The position numbers and the translations under genes are program-made. The notes beneath the pieces were generated by a model, which had not been told where the DNA came from, did not search any database, and saw only the letters and a program-made list of their open reading frames with translations. From the NCBI GenBank assembly GCA_021613535.1, contig CP075497.1, forward strand, positions 10,602,001-10,666,000: a DNA stretch of 64,000 nucleotides, written 5' to 3'. Numbering within the stretch: position 1 is the stretch's first letter; each line of letters starts with the position of its first letter. This DNA is from Adineta vaga (taxonomy: Eukaryota; Rotifera). This document shows, piece by piece, positions 35,301-48,200 of this stretch.

Positions 35301-38300
35301 TAAATTATTTTTCTAGGCAAATCTTCTTGGAACAGCATTGCGACAGATAAATATTGAAAAACTTCATCTTGAACGACGTCTTTTGGCTTCAAGAACAACA
35401 CCAACATTGAACTCGACAGCAAATAAAGGCGTAAGTCTTCAAGCATCCTATTGAAAAGATGACGGAAACTGCCTTTCTTTCCACATTATTGACTGTCTCT
35501 TAGGTAGACAGACGTCTTCTTATTGTTGTTCGATCCATTTCCTTGATGAAAAAAAAATGCAAAGAAAGACAACAAGATTTTTTTCATATGTATATTGAAA
35601 AGAAAACTTTCTTATTTATCGAATCACTTCGATAGTTTCTCTCATTTTCCCTTTCTTTTTTCCTTTTCCTTTTCATCATTCATTCTAAACTTGCATGTAT
35701 TGTGAGAAAGACATGTGAGAAAAAGAGAAAAAAAGTGCAAATAGAAAGACATCTTCATCGGCACGCGCGCTAGAGCGAGCCATCGTTCGGTCGATGAACA
35801 TTTTTTTGCTTCTTGCGACTATTTCTCTCGTTAACTTTCTGTTCTGTTTTCCCATTTTTTTGCTTTTTCTTCATCATTTTTTTCGCTTAGTATTATAGAA
35901 TGAGAGAAGAAAAAAAAACGAGAATATTTTTTTTACCACATCACTACCGGTTGCAGAAGACTCTTCTCTTTCTCAAAGATAATCATATTAGTTATTTACG
36001 CTCGCGTGTGTGTATGCATGTAGATGTAGTAGTATCAAACTTAGCTGAGCCACAAGAATAAAACGATAGTTAGGGAATAGAAAACGTACAGATTGAATCT
36101 TTTAAGCGTAAAATAAATAAAAAATATCAAAAATAATTATGACCAGTTCATCATCACCACGTTTTACTGGTATTATTCGTGATGTTCGATCAACAAAATC
36201 AAATTTACAACAGACATTATCACAGGTTTGAATAATGAATAGAAAATGCGGACTTTTATTGATCCTATTTTCTTATTCTTATTCTTCTTCTTCTTCTTTT
36301 CCTGTAGCCACAAGCAGCTAATATAACGGCAAATGTTGCTGAACAACAGCAACCATATATAACAACAGCAACAAGTACTCGTTCAAGAACTAATTCTTCA
36401 ACAGCATCTTCTATCGATCCATTTCATTATCAAGCATTACAAGACACAAATGAAGCATTAAAAAGTGAAGTACATCGGCTAGCACGCGCTGAAGAAGAAC
36501 ATGTCACAAAACTGAAATTACAGGTTAGTAGATATTCATTTCCTTTATTTTCTTTTGCTTTACTTATGATGGAATAGACTAGTCACTCATCATAGTCCTC
36601 AGGAATAAAACTGTCAACTTCATTTAAGCCGCTTCTACTCGTTTTGGTCCTAATCTTCTAAAGCCGGTTTTTCTTCTTGTTTCTTTATTTGAAGACAGTC
36701 GATCAATGGCAACCAATTCATATTTTTCCTCTTTTTTTTTATCTTCTACTTTTAGCTTCAACAATATGCTGAACTTGAAGAAACATATAAACATCTTCAA
36801 AATGAATATACACATCTAACCGATGTTGATGAACGTTTTAATGAATTACAAAAAATATTTCAAAAAGAAAAATCATCATTTGAATATTGTTCACGTGAAA
36901 ATGATCAATTAAAAAGTCAAAATGAACATTTACTCAATGAATTAGCACGTTTAACACAAATTGAAACACGTGATCGTACACGTTTTGTTGAACATTCTGA
37001 TTTACGTCGTCAATATGATGATATATCAAGTCAATTCAATGAATTAAAACAAAACTATACGGATTTACAAGATAAATATCAAGATAATCAAAATAGTTAT
37101 GAAAATGATATAAAACATCTTAATGATGACAATATTAAACTTCGTCTTGACAATGAACAATTACGTGCAGCCAATGATTTGTTACGCGATGAACGTAATC
37201 AAATGAAAGAATCACATGAAACAATACTAAAAAAACGTCTCGATGAAATAAAATATCTTCAATTAGAAAATCGAGATTTACAAGTCTTGAAACAACGATA
37301 TAGCGAAGATCGTGAAACATTTCAAGCAATTGATCTTCGAAAAACGCAATTAGAAAATGATCTTTTAACCATGCAAGCAGTTGAAGATCGTTGTCAAGAT
37401 CTCCAGACGACTGTCGAACGATTACAAACGGAAATTCAACTCAGCGTAAGTCCTATCTAGATTCTAAATACATATAATATTCCAAAAAAGAAAAAAAAAT
37501 TGCTAAAGGGGTGGAAAATAAGGGTGAGACGCACAAGAGAAAGAAATAAAGATCATGTTTCCGGAATTGAGAGAACTAGCTTGTTTGGTTGGTTGGTTGC
37601 CCGCCCTATTCGTTGTTAGCGAAGAGAAAGAGATCGACCTGTTCACAATTGCATGATGTGGAAAACCATCCTCTTCTTTCCTTTTTTTTTTATTCTTTAT
37701 CCCATTCTATTTTCTTTTTCTTTTTTGCTTTCTTCGAACGTCAACAGCAGAAAAAATCCGACGATCATGCAATGGCACTAATAAATCTGAACAAAGAAAA
37801 TGCCCGGCTTGTAAGTACTTGCATCATAGCATTCATCTCTTTTCTTCCTCGTTTTGCTTTATCTTTTTCTCCCTCCCTCCCTCCCTCCCTCTTCTTGTTT
37901 CTATTCTCAAGATACATTTTTCTTTACCCTCTAGATCAAAGAACTGGAAAGTGCCTCCATGCTAAACACGCAAATGCGCACCGAAATTATCAATGCAACA
38001 AATACTAATGAACGGGTTAGTGATGACTATATGCATTAATAATATGCAGAAAAGTTCGTGAGGAAAAAAATAATCAATATCTGAATAAATAATTCAATGT
38101 AGTCAATATCAATTTGTATCTATATAGGTTCTTTTTTCTCTTTATTGAATAGTTAATGGACGAATGTGAGCGATATCGTATAAATATCGACACAATACTA
38201 TCGGATTGTGATATAAAACGACGTGAAAATGAACAATTTATCCAAAGAAATCGTGAATTAGAAGCAATAATAAAATCATTACGTGATACAAGTGATTTAC

Positions 38301-41300
38301 AAAAGCAATTAAATGTTGAAAATGAAGTCAATAAATTAGAATTGAAAAGAAAGCAAGATGATATTGACCACTTTCAAAGAGTTAGTTTGATGAAAAATAA
38401 TTGTCTTTTTGTCAACGAAATTTCGTGTCATTTTTTCTAGATGCAAGATGCAACAAAACGAGAACATCAAGAAACAATTCATTTACTTGAAGTACGAAAT
38501 ATTCTTTCGTTTTGTTTTCCTTTGAAACTTTTCATTCATGAAATCTTTAGGAAAAAATTTATGATCTCGAACGAAAAACTGAATTACAATCTTTGAAACA
38601 TGAAGAAATTCTTTTAGAATTTGAATCTCTAAAAGCACGACGTGATCGAATGTTACCATCGTCATCCATAGCTATACTTTCAAATCATCATTCCTCACCA
38701 ATACCATCTCCACATCCATGGCCATTACCAACTATGGTCGATTCTCAAACATCACCTACAGATAATATGATGTCTTCAGTAGTACCACCACCTTCACTAG
38801 CTCCAACAGTTCAACGACCACTAATCAAATCGATTGCTAGTCAAGCAATAAATTTAGTAGAAAATCAAGATATTCAATCAAAGCTCACTTCAAATAATCA
38901 TACTGCTCAAGTAGTTATTGCCAAATATTCCTATGAACCATTACAATTTTCACCTAATGATCATCCTGAAGTTGAATTACCATTACGTGTTGGAGAATAT
39001 TATCTTACATATGGCGATGTTGATGAAGTAAATCAATGTTTTATTAAATATTGAAACAGAATTTACTTATCGTGTCATTTTTTAATTTAGGATGGATTTT
39101 ATGATGGAAGAAATTTAGAAGGTCGATATGGTTTAGTCGCATCGAATTTAGTTGAACCAGTGACCAATTCTAATGATTTACCTGAAACTGTTCGACATAT
39201 CGTTCAACGATTGACAGGAAGATTATTTACTGGTAAATCAAAATTGAATTTCTCTTTTCAATACTCTTCTCTCTCTCTCTCTTTCTTACAGATGGAACAA
39301 TATCACCCCGTCGTGATCCAATTCTTAGTATGGATTCCGAAATTACATCTATCAATGTACCAGCTACATATCGAAAACAATGTAAGAATAGTTCATTAGA
39401 TTATTTATATAATAATCACAATCTCTTTTTATTTTTTCTTTATCAGTATCATCTACGCCTGGAGCTCTTTCGGATAGTTCCTCAACGAATGGTCTTTCTT
39501 TCGGAAAACATGGTAAGATTGAAATGATTTGAAATTATTTAACTTAATGAACTACTGTTTCTTCAGTCCCATGTCCGATGAATCTTCGTGTAGAAAAATA
39601 TTTGACCAATAGTGTTTTAATTGCATGGAATCCTCCATCAACAACAGTACAAGTACTCGGTTATCAAGTATTACTTGATCATTCTTTGTATACTACTATT
39701 CGTGCTAATGAACGTACACGTGCATTAATTGAAAACATCAATTTAAATGAAAAACTTCATCGTTTAAGTATTCGAACTATTACACAACGTGGTTTATCAC
39801 GAGATCAAGAATGTACATTATTATTAACGATGCCAAATTCTAATGGAAATATGAATGAATTGTCCTATGCACCAAGTGATTTACGTGTTGATCGTATTAC
39901 TCAAACATCAGCCGTTGTGTCTTGGTGGCCGGCATCAAATGATATTGTTCATAAATTATTTGTGAATGATATCGATGTTCAGACATTAAAAGCAGGTGTT
40001 TATCGATTTAAATTATCAGGTTTAATACCAAACACCGTACATAAAGTAGCTATTAAAGCCAAACCAACGAATACAACGAATACACAGCAACAACAACAAC
40101 AACAACTAACAGCTTCCATTGAATTTCGTACAACATCATTTGGTAATCGTCAAATATTATCTTGAACACATTGTTTTTATTCATTTTTGTGCCTTTTTAT
40201 TTCCAGATGAATCGATTGAACCACCAAAACGAGTCCAAGTTATAGCCGGTCCACAATCAAATACATTACTTGTTTCTTGGGAACAACCCTTAGTATCTGC
40301 TACAACAACAGCAACAACAGTAGCTCGTGGTTATCGAGTTCTTGTAGATGGTCGACAATTACAAGACATAACGAATCCATTAAGTTAGTAATCAAAATTT
40401 TAATTATGTCAAAAAGAAAATGTTCTTTAATTATAGATGATCATACTGTTATTAATATGAATGCATTAAATCACGGAAGATTTTTAACAATTCGTACGTT
40501 AACAGAAAATGATGGCGAATCACATGATTCTATTCCAATAGATCTTGATGAAATTTTGAAAAAAGTACGTCAATTCTTCTTTTTTAATTATTTTCTTAAT
40601 ATTTCTTCTTGTTTAGTTGGATGTTGATGTTTCACCATTACTGCCACCAACACTACCGGCCACCGCCCACAGCACCTCTACCTTCTGAAGAAACATTTGA
40701 TAAAGATTACGTACCACTTACTGCTTCATCTTCAGTTACATTGAGAACAACTTCTGAAGACGAGATAGCAAATCCTGAACCACAAATTCTTCCTCCACCA
40801 CTACCGCCTCCATCAGTGCCACCACCACCTCCACCCGTTCAACCACCGCCACCACCCCCCTCAAATGTTGCAGAAACTCCGCCAAAGGTTTGACTTTTTT
40901 ACTTTTCCTGACCTATCTATGAAAGTTTTCTTTAGTCTTCTCGTCAACAGGAATTTACTCAACCACAGCCACCACCGCCGCCACCACCACCGCCATCAAT
41001 GACAACACCATCAGCGAATATTCCATCAGTTCGACAATCCCCATCAGTTTCATCACAGTCATCAATGAATGCTTCTCTACCACCAACAAAATCTTCAACA
41101 ACTAATCCCGATAAAATCCGTCCAATTCATAAAACTTCCACACGCATGGCTGGCATTACACCGATCCAATCACCATCGAAACCTTCAACAGCAGTAGCAC
41201 CACCATCAACGACAACATCCGCCAGTACAGATGTACCACAAATAGAAATAAATTCACCAAGTCCAAATAGTCCTATTATTAATTCGACAGCCAAGTCAAA

Positions 41301-42605
41301 AAATGGTCATCGTGATCAACATGATCAACCACCGCAACGTTTTGGATATGATTCTTATGTGAAACAGCAACAACAAGAAGATACTCCTCCAGCACCGATA
41401 AAATCCCCCAATGCTCAACGAAAAGCAGCTAAAACATCTACAACTATTTCACCGGTAAGACAACGTGATCATGCTGATACAAAGCGAACAACAGGTCCAT
41501 CACTCAATGGAAATCCACATATGAATAAAACCAAAATCATTTCACCACGTCATACATCAACATCATCAGAAGAACAACAACATATAACACCACCAATGCC
41601 AATGAAATCAGTTAAATCCAAAGAACAAACACCAACACCGTCAACATCTGTTTCATTTACAAATAATAGTCATATGATTAAAACAACTAGTCCTCCACGG
41701 TTATTTATTGCTTTATTTGATTATGATCCTAATGCAATGTCACCAAATAAAGATAATGAAGAAGAATTACCATTTAAAGAAGGACAATTAATTCGAGTAA
41801 GAATTCATTGCATCGATCATTTCAATCTATTCTACAATGATTTCTATTTAGATCTATGGTGATCAAGATGCTGATGGATTTTATATAGGTCAAACTGAAA
41901 ATGGTCGTACTGGTTATGTTCCAAGTAACATGGTATCCGAAGTTCAACTTGATGATGCAGAAATAGAAGCACATTTACTTGCTGGTACAATTAATTTAGA
42001 AAATTCTAATCGTATATCAACTAGTAGTAAGTAAATGAATCTTTTCTTAGAATTGCGATGATATTCTTGTTTTATTTAGCGGCATCAACTTCAAGTGCAA
42101 CAACTTCATCAGCAACGAAACGTTTATCACCTGCAACAAATCCATCAAGTTCGAAATCTCCAACCCAATCTATAAAGAAAATGGTAGCTCTATTTGATTA
42201 TAATCCTACAGAACATTCTCCTAATGCTAATCCTGATGAAGAATTATCATTTCGATCGGGTGATACTATTTATGTTCATGGCACTGTTCATGACGATGGA
42301 TTTTTTCTTGGTGAATTACAAAATGGTTCTAAAGGTTTAGTACCATCCAATTTTCTCAAAGAAGTTTCATCAATAACTACGGATGAAAATGCACATCAAC
42401 AAGATAATGAACAAGTTATACCTACTGAAAATAAGGTAAAGAAAGTTTGACAATTTTTTTTCATTAATCTTCATCATCTGTTTTTTTCCTTTTATTGTTT
42501 AAAGAAATCATCTTATCGCCGGTAAGATTATGATTGTTGTTTAGAATTTTCTTTAGAAATCATATTCAATTTTGTTCTATTTTCAGTGGTCCTCATCAAG
42601 TATAG
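32377..42605 (+). CDS. RIMBP: RIM-binding protein (RIMBP), presynaptic scaffold
   Basis: About 25 exons encode roughly 1,900 aa. Coiled-coil exons run from 32377 to about 38650. The first SH3 domain (38900-39160) reads [45 protein letters not shown]. Three fibronectin III domains follow (39567-40564), the first with [23 protein letters not shown] proline-rich region (40617-41690) leads to a second SH3 (41700-41940: [25 protein letters not shown]) and a third (42180-42370: [24 protein letters not shown]). This SH3-FN3-SH3-SH3 order is unique to RIM-binding proteins, which link RIM to voltage-gated calcium channels at active zones. The C-terminus is made by a 17-bp exon (42505-42521) and a 19-bp exon (42587-42605). 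A 1-base frame inconsistency occurs near 40655-40662. Confidence 0.9.
33648..34434 (+). CDS. CYCS: Cytochrome c with repetitive N-terminal extension; apparent frameshift
   Basis: An intronless gene inside a RIMBP intron. From 34110 it encodes a complete cytochrome c: [20 protein letters not shown] with the haem-attaching Cxx[28 protein letters not shown], and [19 protein letters not shown] with the axial Met. The ATG at 33648 opens a frame of about 100 residues made of tandem Gly/Lys/Ala/Ser repeats ([11 protein letters not shown]-type units). That frame is shifted relative to the cytochrome frame at about 33948, where one repeat unit has GATAGG in place of the GATAAAGG of its neighbours, two A bases fewer. 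Assembly error, a real allele and a decayed copy are all possible; the 105-residue core has no other damage. GC content and GGC/GCC codon use are higher than in the flanking genes. Electron carrier between complexes III and IV. Confidence 0.8.
33774..34085 (+). repeat. Coding tandem repeat in the cytochrome c extension
   Basis: Tandem units of roughly 39-51 bp with the core GGTGGTGAAGCTAAATCAGG followed by GGNGGAGAYAAAGGYGG. Units alternate between an [11 protein letters not shown] and an AKAGGDKGG form, the pattern expected from unequal exchange or slippage. Confidence 0.85.
36139..36225 (+). CDS. Probable alternative first coding exon of RIMBP
   Basis: The segment starts with ATG and reads [20 protein letters not shown] then SNLQQTLSQ, exactly 29 codons, to a GTTTGA donor in phase 0, joining the next exon at 36308 in frame. 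No good acceptor precedes it, and the previous coding exon ends 708 bp upstream at 35430. An internal promoter giving a shorter RIMBP isoform is therefore plausible. It may alternatively be an internal exon with a weak acceptor. Confidence 0.5.
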
Positions 42606-42973
42606 ATGATATTCTCTTCCAAAACAAAACGAACTTTATTTGATAGTTTCCTCGATCCATTATATTCAACAGTGAACGAACTCATCTTCTGCTTTGAAAA
42701 AAACTCTACTCAGGTTTTCTTTTTCGTACAGTAAATGAGAACAAACAGTGTCTATGTAAATGTGTAATTTTCCGGTAGTGTTAACCCTTTCATCTTTTCA
42801 CCTATCATTATCTGTATATAATATCTCCGATGATTGAATTTTGTTTGTTTCTGTTTGATCGTTACATTTCGAAGATTTGTTGTTTGAATTTTATTTTAAA
42901 AAAATTGGAGAAAAGACAATATATATTGACAAACGAATTAGTTTGTTGAATATTTCGATCAAGTAAAAGTGAT
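42606..42973. other. Convergent 3' region
   Basis: The 368 bp between the convergent RIMBP and the minus-strand unknown gene. It holds both 3' untranslated ends and no coding sequence. Confidence 0.5.
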
Positions 42974-44466
42974 CTATTTTGTTTTACGATAATGTGAAGT
43001 ATTGGTTGAATGAGAATCATAACTATGAAGTATATTTTGAAATAATGTTGGAAAACGTTCAGGTAACAGAAGACGTTCAACATAAGTTGGTGCGTGGTAA
43101 CGAAGAGGAACTTCAGGAAATGTGACAAGCACATAACGACTAACGAGAAAAAAAAAGAAACAATAGAAAAGTTTTTTTAATTATGAAAAGATTTGTTGAA
43201 TTAACCTGCATTTCGATGGAATCGATACTGTACGTTGTGCCCCAATACAAACAGGCGTTTCAGGCATATCTGATTCGATTGATATATGAGTATATGCTGA
43301 TGGTGGACTAGAAAATTGAAAGGATATAGATAAACATCGAAAAATCAAATCAAGTTTCTATTCATTGCGATATTGAAAAGAGATTTAATTACAGATAGAT
43401 TTTCATTAAAAGGAAAGTTTTCTGTCAACAAACCGAGATTTTAGACTTGATAGTTGTGTTGTCGGCGTTGTGTTTGATTTTGCTCGTTGTTTAGTTAAAA
43501 ATGATTTTATAGGTAATCGTTGGCGAACGGGAATTGCTGAACCAGTGACAATGGTTGGTCGATTTTGTTGCTGTGATGAAGTGATTCTTGATAATGGAGA
43601 TTCTTTTCGTTTATCATTTTGATTATTATTATTCATCATCATCAGTGATGGTGATGGCGCTCCACCTGCTGGTATAGGTGATGATGATGATGATATTGAT
43701 TTGGAGGAATTAGGACGTTGTTTTGGTGTATCAGATCTTTCATGTAAATCATTGAAAGGATCTTCGAGAAAGGTAACACTTTTAACTAATGGTGGATCAC
43801 ATAATTCATTTTGTTCATTCGATAAAAACGATTCGGGAAAGTTTGAAGCTGTTGGAATTGTTATAGGTAGAGATATATGACGATTGGATGAAGGATTTGG
43901 AGTCGATTCTTCGTTTGTTTCACATATTTCATCAATTTGTTTTGTTTTTGATACATGACTCATCTGTTGTTGTACATCGTCTTGTGAAGAAAGTAAAATA
44001 AAAATAACAATACATACCTGTTTACTAAAAATAAGCATACCATTCAAATTAGAATTGCTCAATTGCTCTCGTGTAACACAATGTTTTGAATCAAAAGCAT
44101 TAATTGATGCATTCATTGAATTATTATGTAATACCGGTGCTGTTCTTGATGTAGGAATTCGTTTACCTAAGAAATTCAGCTATCTATTTATGTTCTTTAA
44201 TAGAAAAAAAACGAAAGTTTCCTTTTACCAGTAACAATCTGTTTTTGAAAAGTATCAAATTTAATATCATTTGAATAATATAGATTGAATAATTCTTCCA
44301 TATCATATTTCGATTGTTTCATTCGTTGTAAACCATTCGTTTGATTGTTAATTGAATTTCGAAATAATTTTCTTCTTGTTGTAACTAATGGTGCTGATCG
44401 ATTCGAAAAAGTACTTAGTTTTGTTGCTGTTGACCAACCAGTTGTTGGTCGACTTCGAGCAGACAT
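42974..44466 (-). CDS. Unknown Ser/Pro/Asn-rich protein, five exons
   Basis: Five exons on the minus strand (44229-44466, 44026-44166, 43434-43980, 43206-43307, 42974-43139) sum to 1194 bp, exactly 397 codons plus stop, which supports the model. The N-terminus is basic (MSARSRPTTGWSTATKLSTF), followed by a predicted helix (SKYDMEELFNLYYSNDIKFD). The middle is disordered with Ser, Asn and Pro runs and a KSVTFLEDPF motif. The C-terminal 60 residues look folded and may be the conserved core (YVLVTFPEVPLRYHAPTYVE, LLLPERFPTLFQNIL). A pyrimidine-AG acceptor lies three bases upstream of the ATG. I do not recognise the family. Confidence 0.65.
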
Positions 44467-45266
44467 TGTCCTAAAAGAAAGATATTTTATCAAAGAAATT
44501 GCAAGTACATAGACAGACCTGGCTGGATTTTTGAAATAGTATAGAATACTTTTTTTTATTTAAATATAACCGATCGTCAAAGGTGATTATTTGTCAATAA
44601 CGTATATATGTAACTTTGGCTTCTTTATATTGATATAATATAGAAGACAAACTAGATTATTCCAAAGAAAAAAAAATCAATTTTTTTCTTCATGTCGAAC
44701 TGCGCTGTTTTGATTTGTTTACACGATCGGCAAAGTGATGCCGTTACTCTAAGAAATCTTTTTTTCTTCCTTTTGACAACATTGAAACTTCAATTGGAAA
44801 TTCGACCGCTTTCAAATCGTATTCATATGCAATGGTATTTTCTATCGTAATTAATCACTTCTTCACGTATCAAAGAACGAAACAATTATTAAATTACTTT
44901 GTTAATTAAAAGAACTAAATATGATTCTATAAAAACATATCAAGTATGAAAATCTATTGAGTGTAATTAATTGAAAACTTTTCTATGTATTGCAATCAGT
45001 TCGTGCAAGGACAAATGGAAAGTCAAAATACGAGACCTTGTAAATTCTATCAAGATATTCATGAAGATATGTTACGCATCCTTGTCGATGTTACTACGAA
45101 CAATGAGAGAGAGAGAGAGAAATGAGAAGATAGAAATTTTGAATGATCAGTTTTTTTTTAACAAAAAAAAAACAGTAATAACCGTAAACATAAAAACGTC
45201 TTCTTCTTGTTAATGATTCGTGTTAAACAATAAAAAAACGAAAACAAAAAACAATTTATAGAAGAT
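44467..45266. other. Gap between two minus-strand genes
   Basis: About 800 bp containing a GA run (45108-45120) and poly-T/poly-A tracts. It includes the upstream region of the unknown gene and the 3' end of importin-7. No coding sequence supported. Confidence 0.45.
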
Positions 45267-48200
45267 CATTTCTGATTTTGAAGTATGTTGATTATTGGAC
45301 CATTTCCCGTAAAGTTGAAAGATGTTGGTTGGCCAGCAGCAACAGATTGTGAAAAATTATAACCACCGGCCTCACGGATTTTGTTTGATTCTAAAATGAT
45401 TCTTAAGAAATTGACAAAAATAATCTCATTAGAAAATTTACCTTTTTCTTGTTTTCGTTTTTCTGTGTAATGAATGATAGTTTGAATTTGTGTACGTTGT
45501 TCAGCAGATAAACTTTGTAATAATGCTTGATTATAACCAGTTGTATCTGCTTGTAGTTCTATGAAAATAAAACGAATTAAATTAAAGAGAAGAATATGCT
45601 GGAGAAAGATTTACTTTGTAAACTTTCGCAAAAGATTTGAAATTCATCGATATCTTCATTGGCCTCGAGAACAGTAGAATAGGATTCAAGATCCGTTTCA
45701 TCTATATCAAAATCACTGCCTTCATCATCGTCATCATCATCATCATCTGCATCAAGACCATCACCAGACATTTCTTGGTCAGGTATCTTCAATAAAAAAT
45801 TATTAAAATTTCCATTCTTCACAGCATTCTTTCCTTACTTTTCCTTTATATTTTGCCAAAAAATCATCTTCATGTTCAATTGTTTCATCATCTCCATCCT
45901 CAATTTCTACAACACATAACACATCATATCTCCTTTTATCAGTTACATTAATTCTACTTTACCACTAGCAACGGAATCATCATCATCATCACTATCATCG
46001 TCACTATCATCTTCTTCATTGTGTTGATAAGTTTTCATTAAACCTTCATAGATTTGAATACAATTTGGAAGAATTTTTGGTACGATTTCCGATATTGCTG
46101 GATAGTAACTCGCATCGATACGAAGAAGAGTACAAAGACCAAGTCCACAAACACGACGATCATGTACACCGGCAAATAGACGACAATTAATCATCCATTG
46201 ATTGAAGAAACTACCAATGATTTTTTGTGTACTTGGATCATTTGCAGCAACTGTATTCAATGTTTGAAAGAATGTATCGGGATTCAACCATAAAATAACA
46301 ATAAATACTTGAATTAACATTAAACGTAATTCACTGGTGACAACTTCACGTTCGAAACGTTTAGCTATTAATTGAACTATAGCAGGTAATGCCTGAAGTG
46401 CATGAATGTTTGTTCTATTCAAATAATAAATGAGACTACTTACAACATTCATATTCTCTTGACATTGAAGAATAATAACTTCAATTAATTTCGCAGCATG
46501 TGCTTCAGAATCTTCACCGAGATCATTGACTATTACCTAAAAATCAACGAGAAAGTTTTCAATAAAAAAACACAAAGTACTATTTAATTTCTGATATCTT
46601 ATTGATTACTTACATGTTTGCACATTTCTAAAATGATTTCAAGTCGATCAGGTTGTGACAAAAACGATGGTGTATCATTAACAATATAATTATGTAAACA
46701 ATTCATAATTTCTAAGCAAGAAAAAGCATCGAATAGAAAGAGAATTATCTGCTAGTCTTTCTTACCAGCAAAATAATCAGCAGCATCTCGATAGAATGCT
46801 TCTTTAATCAAATAAAAGACTTGCCACATTAATGGACTAATCGTATTTATTGTTAAAGTATCGACTAATGTTAAAATTTCTTCATAGAAATCTTCAAAAG
46901 AAAACATTTTTATTTTCTTTCTAATTAATTATTTTTAATATTTACCAAGAATACCATCGCGTAATACCATCACAATTGCTTCATAGATAAGTTGTTCAAT
47001 TTGTGCCAATAACTAAAGATACATCATTGAAAAAACGGTTCATTTTAGAAAACATTTCGTATCTTACTTCTGGTTTTTCACCCATACAACTAACAATTGT
47101 ATCTAATGTATTTAAAACTCCCATAGCTGCAACTGTTCTTTCTTCAACTTTTGCTTCATCACTTGCTGAACTTTCCGAAGAAATGACATGTTTAAAGAAT
47201 TCTACCAATTGTGCTGTCATTTGAACGGCAATCGGTTGTAATTCTTGATCGAATAGACCCACAATCTTTTGTAAAACAATCATAACATCATCGATTTCTG
47301 TTTTTCGTATTATTTCAATGATACGCATAACAATCACTTGTAAATGTGGAACAATAATTGCTTTGCCTTTTTCACCTGCATCCGAATCGGACATGAATAA
47401 ATTCAATGCCATTGCTGCTTCGATTTGTACGGGTAATGATGTATCGTTACATAAACAATGAATTAAATAGGTTAAACAACGTGTTGAATTTTCCGGATTA
47501 GAAAATTCAAGTTTTGAAAAATTTCTTATAGCATAACAAGCACGTGCACGTAAATATGCTGTTGAACTTTGTAATTCAGGAAATAAATATTGAGCAATGA
47601 TATTTTCTAATTGGTTTGCAAATGTTTTTTTCTTGATTAAAACATTACCAATAACACCTAACATATGTAAAACACCATCTTTTTGTTTTGTACTAATCGT
47701 ATCATTATGAATGACTGTTCCAAGAAAACTAACTGTTTTCATTAATACATCTTTTCGTTTCGCTACAGCATCCGAAAGAAATAATTCCGCAGCAGAAACT
47801 GGACTGATATATTCATCTAAGATATCTAAATCAAATAAAATCAAATGAGTGAGTTTTTTTTTTGTTATTGTTATTCAAATAAGAGAAATACCAAGACGAG
47901 CACGAACAAATTCAACAGGTTCATCATTGAATAATTCAATATCATCATCATTGATACATAACAATGGATAGATAATATCTTGAATTAAAACAACGATATT
48001 ATTTTGAACAATTTTCCATGAAAATGCATGACGAACACTAGAATAAGAAAAACATAGTGAAAGAAATGACAAAAGAAAACCTTTTCAATTACCTTTCTCG
48101 TAGATAATTAAGAGACAGTTGTACAACACGTGGTGAAACATAAATTTTTTGTCGATAAGCTTCAAGTGTATTGAAAACAAGTGTAATAACTTTAGCTAAA

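Noticed and set aside
43981-44025. Hydrophobic VCIVIFILLSS segment in the unknown minus-strand protein, a possible membrane helix
   Set aside because: It is a 45-bp intron in frame (GTAAAC donor, ACAAG acceptor); removing it gives a consistent frame.
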